In this document: positions 59,665 to 64,000 of the stretch, in pieces
Layout: each line of letters opens with the position of its first letter
How positions within the stretch are numbered: the stretch's first letter is position 1
Assembly: GCF_000208925.1 (NCBI RefSeq)
Contig: NW_001914912.1
Span: 6,079-70,078, forward strand
Length of the DNA: 64,000 nucleotides
Origin: Entamoeba histolytica HM-1:IMSS
Lineage: Eukaryota; Evosea; Mastigamoebida; Endamoebidae
Direction of reading: 5' to 3'
Program-made: the position numbers and the translations under genes
The notes under the pieces: model-generated
What the model saw: only the letters and a program-made list of their open reading frames with translations
The model's database searches: none
Told to the model about the DNA's origin: nothing

Positions 59665-62600
59665 ATGAATGAAGAAAGAAATGATCCTATTCAAGTTGTT
59701 AAAATTGAACAACCAAGTGATACCATTACCACATTAAGTTCTTCTACTTGTTCATGTTTATTACAAAACAATATTTTATTATTTGGAAAGAAAGGTATGA
59801 TGACTGCCATTTCATTAGATAAAAATAAAATGACTGTATTACATCAATATTCATTTAGTGGAACAATAGAACAAATGTGGTATCATCAACAAATGCATTT
59901 ACTTATTTGTTTAATTAATAGTAAACTTGAATCATTTCAAGTTGATTTAAATAAAAAAGCATCAAATGAAGTATTTAAACGTATTACTACAAAACAAATT
60001 AAAAATATTGGACCATTTGAATGTTTTAGTACATTTGTACGTAAAGGAGTAGTTTTTATTGCTGCTGTAGATACAAAAAAGAAATCATCAATAACATTAA
60101 TTGAATCTAAAACTGATGGAATATTTTATAAAGAGACTAAAGTTTGGAATGCCGAAGATAAAATTGTTGGTTGTAATTTTGTTAATCAAAACTTAGTTCT
60201 TGTTTATCCTAACAAAATACAAATTATTTCATTCTTTGGTAAAAGTGAAACTATTTGTAATAAATCTATTATTCCATTTAAAGGTAAACCAAGATTTTTA
60301 GAATTACAATTAAATCAAATTCTTGTTCATACAGGAAATTGTGTTTATTCAATTGAAGAAGATGCAGTAAATTTAGTTCCTAGTGATTATCCTGTTATTA
60401 CAATAAGTAAAATGTCTCCATTTATTTTCTTTATGCAAGAATTTGCACACAATAAATTTTATATTACTTATAGATTAGAACCAATGACACATGCCTCACC
60501 ACATTCACTTGATTTTAGAAGACCTGAATATTATAAAGGAAGTTATATGCATGAAGCTGTCCCAGTATTTATCAGTGGTACAAGTAAACAACTAATTTAC
60601 TTTACTCCAAATCCTAAATGGTATGAATCTGCAATTCAAAATGGACATTATCAAAGTGCAATTGAATTTATTACATTATTAGGAAATAGTGCAGATGAAC
60701 ATTCAGAACAATTTAAAAAATGTGCTTATACATTAGGAGTAATGAATAAAATTATTGAATTTTATAAAAATGAAGAAAATAGAACAAGTGAAAATATTAT
60801 AACCATTTTAAATGATTTTAAAATGGGTGGAATTAGTCCAAAGAATATATTAGTCTTTTTAGAATTATTTTTATTCCATGACTTTATTACAGATCTTCAT
60901 TCATTATTCCAAGATTGGTTTACTGTTTCTATCGAAAATTGGAAGAAAGATATGGTTAAAACATTCCCTGGACAACTTGTAAAAAATCTTCAAGATGCTT
61001 TAGAAGAAGTTATTAAAGAAAAAAATACAGCATTAAAAAATAATAAAACTGTTCCATTACAAAATCATTTTAATTCAGAAGGACATTCTACTAAAGAAAT
61101 TATTCAAGCCATTGTTACTTATCTTATGGCAGTAAAATCACAAATTGTTAACAAAGAACAAATTGATGGAGAAACAAGTGAAGAAAGAGAAATATTTTAT
61201 ACTTCATTAGTAGTTATTGTTTATTATCTTTCACCTAATTCAAAGGAAATGCTTGAATTATTACAAAATACTAAATTCCTTTTTAAAACAGTTATTTTAA
61301 AAATTCTAGAAGAACATACTACAATTAATAAAAAGTTACTTATTGAATATTATATTTCTCAAAATCATATTGATGGAGTATTTAACATTAATGGAATTAG
61401 TTATTATGATAAAAGAAATGCAGTAATTCGTATATTACAAAAGAAAGAAACTGGTGATAAAAATAAAGTTTATAAAAAAATTGAAGAACTTATTGAAGAA
61501 AAAATAGAAAGTAATGGTGGAAGAAAATTTATTGAAGAAAATAATATGAAACTACAAGATGAATTATATTTAATTTTTGGAAAAGAAAAATCAGTATTAG
61601 GTATTGATGAAATTTGTACTATTATTGAAGGATGGGAGTTTGGTATTAAAGATGAAAATGAAGTAAATGAATTTAGAAATAGATTAAGTTGTTTGTATTG
61701 TTTAAAATGTTATAAAGAACAAGGAGAAACAGAAGAACTTGGTAAAGAAGTTATTGAGAAATATATTATTCATATTAAATATGCTTCAATAAATAATATT
61801 ATATTAACTGATGAATATATTAAATCATTTATTGAAATATCAAACAAATATCCTTCTATTGTAGAAAAAATTAATTATTCAATAATAAGTCCATTGTATT
61901 ATAAAATTAGAGCTTGTATTGGTCTTATTCAACACCAAGAATTAATGCCTATGTTATTACAAGTTTGTAAAGAATTAAAAGAACAAGAAGAAGTTTTAGA
62001 TGATATTTATAATGATTCATTTAATCAATTAGTCAAATTCATGTTAAAATTATTTAATCAAAAAAAAATTCCACAAAACGTAACTAAAGAATCATTAATG
62101 ACATTATTATACTCTCCTTCTATTCAAAAAATTCTTAAAGAAGAATATATTCCTTTGTCTCTTGTTAATAATTTGTTTGCTGAAATTTCTCTTATTATCT
62201 TTACATCAACAAATCCTATTGAAGTTTATCATCATATACATCAACAGATTGTTAAAGATCATCTTCCAGGTACAGTTATTAGATTTATATGGGATCTTGC
62301 TGATCCAATGGCATTACCTATTAAAGGAGGAGATGAAGAAATTAAAGAAGAATTAAAAATATTTGAAGGTGATGAAGATAGACAAAGTATTTTAGAAGGA
62401 ATTATTGGATATTTAGAAAAGAAAAAGACTAAAAAACCAGAAGGAATGTTATTAACTGACTGTTATCTTGAATATTTAAAAATTGCCACTAGTGATAGAT
62501 TAAATGCTACATCTAAATTAAATGACCAAATGCAAAACACTCCAGTATTACAAAAACATATTGAAAAAGATTATGATAAATTACCTTGGATATTACGTTG

Positions 62601-63372
62601 TAGAATTCAACACACTAAATGTAAATATAAAGGATTATTAGAATATTTTAAACAAATGAAAAATCAATATTCATCAACCTTTGCTGAAGATTCTTTTTGT
62701 GAATTAGATAATTTTATAAGAAGATTTGATCGTACATTTAATTTCGATGGAACTTCAGGAAGTATTGCTAAAATGGTTAGATTAATAAGACAAAATTATC
62801 GTCCATTCAATAAAGTTCATCCAAATCATATTGGAGCTGAAACAATCATGTATTGTGTTTGTCAAATGAATATCAGTACAAATACTTCTGCTTTATTATC
62901 TTTTTTGGTTCATTTATTATTGGAGAAAGATAATGACTCATTTGATAACCCATTTCCAATTTCATTTGCATTAGAGTTATATAGTCGTTTCTATCCTATT
63001 ATTCCTTTAAAATTTACTGAAGGTGAATTTAAATGGCTTGGAGTTAAATTTGATACTTTTGAATTAAATATTGATATTGAAACTTGTTTATTCAACAAGA
63101 TGCTTGATCGTGTAGAGAGTTTTGATGATTTACAAATTTTACTTCCCGCCATTTATTCTTATGCCAGAAAGTATTTCTACCTTTCTATTTATTCAAATGC
63201 TATTAAAGGATTAACTATAAATTCTAATAAACGTTATGAAGTTATTGATCGTAAGACAGTTTGTTACAAATGTCATGATCAAATATCAGCTACAAGTGCT
63301 TTTGTAGTGAATAATGGTCAATACGCTCATGAAGACTGCAATGAATTAAACCTTGAAAACCCAATTAATTGA
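59665..63372 (+). CDS. Vps39/Vps3-like HOPS/CORVET subunit
   Basis: 1235 residues. The N-terminal 300 residues form a beta-propeller of the citron homology (CNH) type (ECFSTFVRKGVVFIAAVDTKKK, YKETKVWNAEDKIVG, NLVLVYPNKI). The middle is helical, with clathrin-heavy-chain-like repeats. The C-terminus has the Vps39-type zinc finger: CYKCHDQISATSAFVVNNGQ and HEDCNE. That order (CNH, helical solenoid, CxxC...HxxC) is that of Vps39/Vam6, TGFBRAP1 and Vps3. These sit in HOPS or CORVET and tether endosomes and vacuoles through Rab7/Rab5. The length is somewhat greater than most members. Which of the two complexes it belongs to cannot be told. The frame is intact. Confidence 0.82.
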   Translation: MNEERNDPIQVVKIEQPSDTITTLSSSTCSCLLQNNILLFGKKGMMTAISLDKNKMTVLHQYSFSGTIEQMWYHQQMHLLICLINSKLESFQVDLNKKASNEVFKRITTKQIKNIGPFECFSTFVRKGVVFIAAVDTKKKSSITLIESKTDGIFYKETKVWNAEDKIVGCNFVNQNLVLVYPNKIQIISFFGKSETICNKSIIPFKGKPRFLELQLNQILVHTGNCVYSIEEDAVNLVPSDYPVITISKMSPFIFFMQEFAHNKFYITYRLEPMTHASPHSLDFRRPEYYKGSYMHEAVPVFISGTSKQLIYFTPNPKWYESAIQNGHYQSAIEFITLLGNSADEHSEQFKKCAYTLGVMNKIIEFYKNEENRTSENIITILNDFKMGGISPKNILVFLELFLFHDFITDLHSLFQDWFTVSIENWKKDMVKTFPGQLVKNLQDALEEVIKEKNTALKNNKTVPLQNHFNSEGHSTKEIIQAIVTYLMAVKSQIVNKEQIDGETSEEREIFYTSLVVIVYYLSPNSKEMLELLQNTKFLFKTVILKILEEHTTINKKLLIEYYISQNHIDGVFNINGISYYDKRNAVIRILQKKETGDKNKVYKKIEELIEEKIESNGGRKFIEENNMKLQDELYLIFGKEKSVLGIDEICTIIEGWEFGIKDENEVNEFRNRLSCLYCLKCYKEQGETEELGKEVIEKYIIHIKYASINNIILTDEYIKSFIEISNKYPSIVEKINYSIISPLYYKIRACIGLIQHQELMPMLLQVCKELKEQEEVLDDIYNDSFNQLVKFMLKLFNQKKIPQNVTKESLMTLLYSPSIQKILKEEYIPLSLVNNLFAEISLIIFTSTNPIEVYHHIHQQIVKDHLPGTVIRFIWDLADPMALPIKGGDEEIKEELKIFEGDEDRQSILEGIIGYLEKKKTKKPEGMLLTDCYLEYLKIATSDRLNATSKLNDQMQNTPVLQKHIEKDYDKLPWILRCRIQHTKCKYKGLLEYFKQMKNQYSSTFAEDSFCELDNFIRRFDRTFNFDGTSGSIAKMVRLIRQNYRPFNKVHPNHIGAETIMYCVCQMNISTNTSALLSFLVHLLLEKDNDSFDNPFPISFALELYSRFYPIIPLKFTEGEFKWLGVKFDTFELNIDIETCLFNKMLDRVESFDDLQILLPAIYSYARKYFYLSIYSNAIKGLTINSNKRYEVIDRKTVCYKCHDQISATSAFVVNNGQYAHEDCNELNLENPIN

Positions 63373-63427
63373 CTTTTAAACAACACTATTAAAATTTGAA
63401 ATATAAAAAGTAAAAAAAAAATAGAAA

Positions 63428-64000
63428 TTAATTGGAGAAGAGTGAAACATATGCAATTGCAGCAACACAAACTAATACTGTCATTGTTATACCAACTAAT
63501 TTTAAGACACTCATTGGATTAACAATTGATGAACATTCTCTTAAAAATCTTGAAAATTCAGGATTGTTAGAATAAGTTTCAATCATCCTTGAACAGAATA
63601 ACTTTAATTCATCAGTTTGATATGTTTTCACTATTTGAAGTAATTGCTCTGAATGTTTAAGGTTATTTAAAACATAATCATCCCATGACCTAAACGCCAA
63701 TGGATCAATAACAAGCATTTGTGCAGCTAAATCCACTGATTCAGATAATCCAAATTCAAAGATTTTAGATGGAACTTTTCCTTTTAATAAACTAGGAACT
63801 TCAATTAATTCTGCATAATATTCTTTTAATGGAGTTGAATCTAATTGAAGAGCATATGCTGCTTGGAATGCTTTTAAAGAAACAGCCTGAGGTAATTTTG
63901 TTTTCTTAATAGCACTTAATAATGTCTCAATAATTTGTTTATGAAGAGTAAGATCAAATTTAGAAAGAGATTGTTGATGAACTAAAACTAAAGAATATAC
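63428..64000 (-). CDS. 3' part of a tail-anchored helical protein
   Basis: The frame is open from the right end of the window to a stop at 63428, so 190 C-terminal residues of a longer gene are visible. All of it is helical, with pairs of leucines at regular steps that suggest a repeat solenoid. The final 25 residues hold one hydrophobic segment (GITMTVLVCVAAIAYVSLF) with two residues after it, a tail anchor. The visible part has no family signature. The GTG at 63736 is not a start. Gene order: it converges on the Vps39-like gene with about 55 bases between them. Confidence 0.6.
   Translation of the reverse strand, partial: VYSLVLVHQQSLSKFDLTLHKQIIETLLSAIKKTKLPQAVSLKAFQAAYALQLDSTPLKEYYAELIEVPSLLKGKVPSKIFEFGLSESVDLAAQMLVIDPLAFRSWDDYVLNNLKHSEQLLQIVKTYQTDELKLFCSRMIETYSNNPEFSRFLRECSSIVNPMSVLKLVGITMTVLVCVAAIAYVSLFSN

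Noticed and set aside
1..64000. tRNA arrays, rRNA, LINE/SINE elements, CRISPR or bacterial operons
   Set aside because: I looked for clover-leaf signatures, reverse-transcriptase motifs and regular spacer-repeat arrays and saw none; the gene structure is eukaryotic. Non-coding repeats known only by consensus could be missed.

Overview
The window is nuclear DNA of an Entamoeba, most likely E. histolytica or a sister species (E. dispar, E. nuttalli); species cannot be settled from the sequence alone. The evidence is: very AT-rich, C/G-poor spacers; tightly packed, mostly single-exon genes; rare short introns that nearly all begin GTTTGT and end TAG; GAACT motifs 10-45 bases upstream of several start codons; and lineage-typical genes, notably an 1101-residue CXXC-rich protein that fits the intermediate subunit (Igl) of the Gal/GalNAc lectin and a membrane-anchored papain-like protease of the CP-C type.

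Layout. 1-8 kb: the 3' end of an unknown gene, a START lipid-transfer protein, the first copy of phosphopantetheine adenylyltransferase (PPAT) and, converging on it, the DNA polymerase delta catalytic subunit. 8-13 kb: a secreted thioredoxin-fold protein, a membrane alpha/beta hydrolase, an RRM-SpoU methyltransferase fusion and an FG nucleoporin. 13-19 kb: a MYRF-like self-cleaving membrane protein with an N-terminal zinc finger, and a PX/PH/zinc-knuckle AGC kinase of the Rim15/MAST type. 19-25 kb: a spliced winged-helix-like gene, a second inverted PPAT copy, a TBC Rab-GAP, a secreted unknown and casein kinase 2 alpha. 25-31 kb: 14-3-3, importin alpha, a CUE/SKICH-like protein and a ZNRD2 homologue. 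31-33.5 kb is a gene desert. 33.5-43 kb: a small PARP-like ADP-ribosyltransferase fold, ribosomal protein L5, a TKL-type kinase, a spliced PWWP-like gene, an auxin-efflux-carrier-family transporter, ribulose-phosphate 3-epimerase and a BRD8-like SANT protein. 43-51 kb: the cysteine protease, a tetraspanin-like protein, an SLC35F6-like transporter and three coiled-coil proteins. 51-64 kb: Igl, a trypsin-fold protein, a BAR-WASP-like Arp2/3 activator, a Vps39/Vps3-like tether subunit and the 3' part of a tail-anchored protein.

There is no operon logic. The genes are individually promoted and on both strands. Recurring themes are membrane traffic and surface biology (Igl, CP-C, TBC, Vps39-like, PX/PH kinase, BAR-WASP) and signalling. 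Six genes needed an intron to be read correctly: PPAT twice, the winged-helix gene, the PWWP gene, the protease, the SLC35F6-like transporter and the BAR-WASP gene (seven introns in all, counting both PPAT copies).

The most notable observations are a 775-bp inverted duplication carrying a complete PPAT gene with one silent mismatch, the MYRF-like protein whose DNA-binding part appears to be a zinc finger, the BAR-GBD-polyproline-WH2-CA protein, and the small PARP-like protein.
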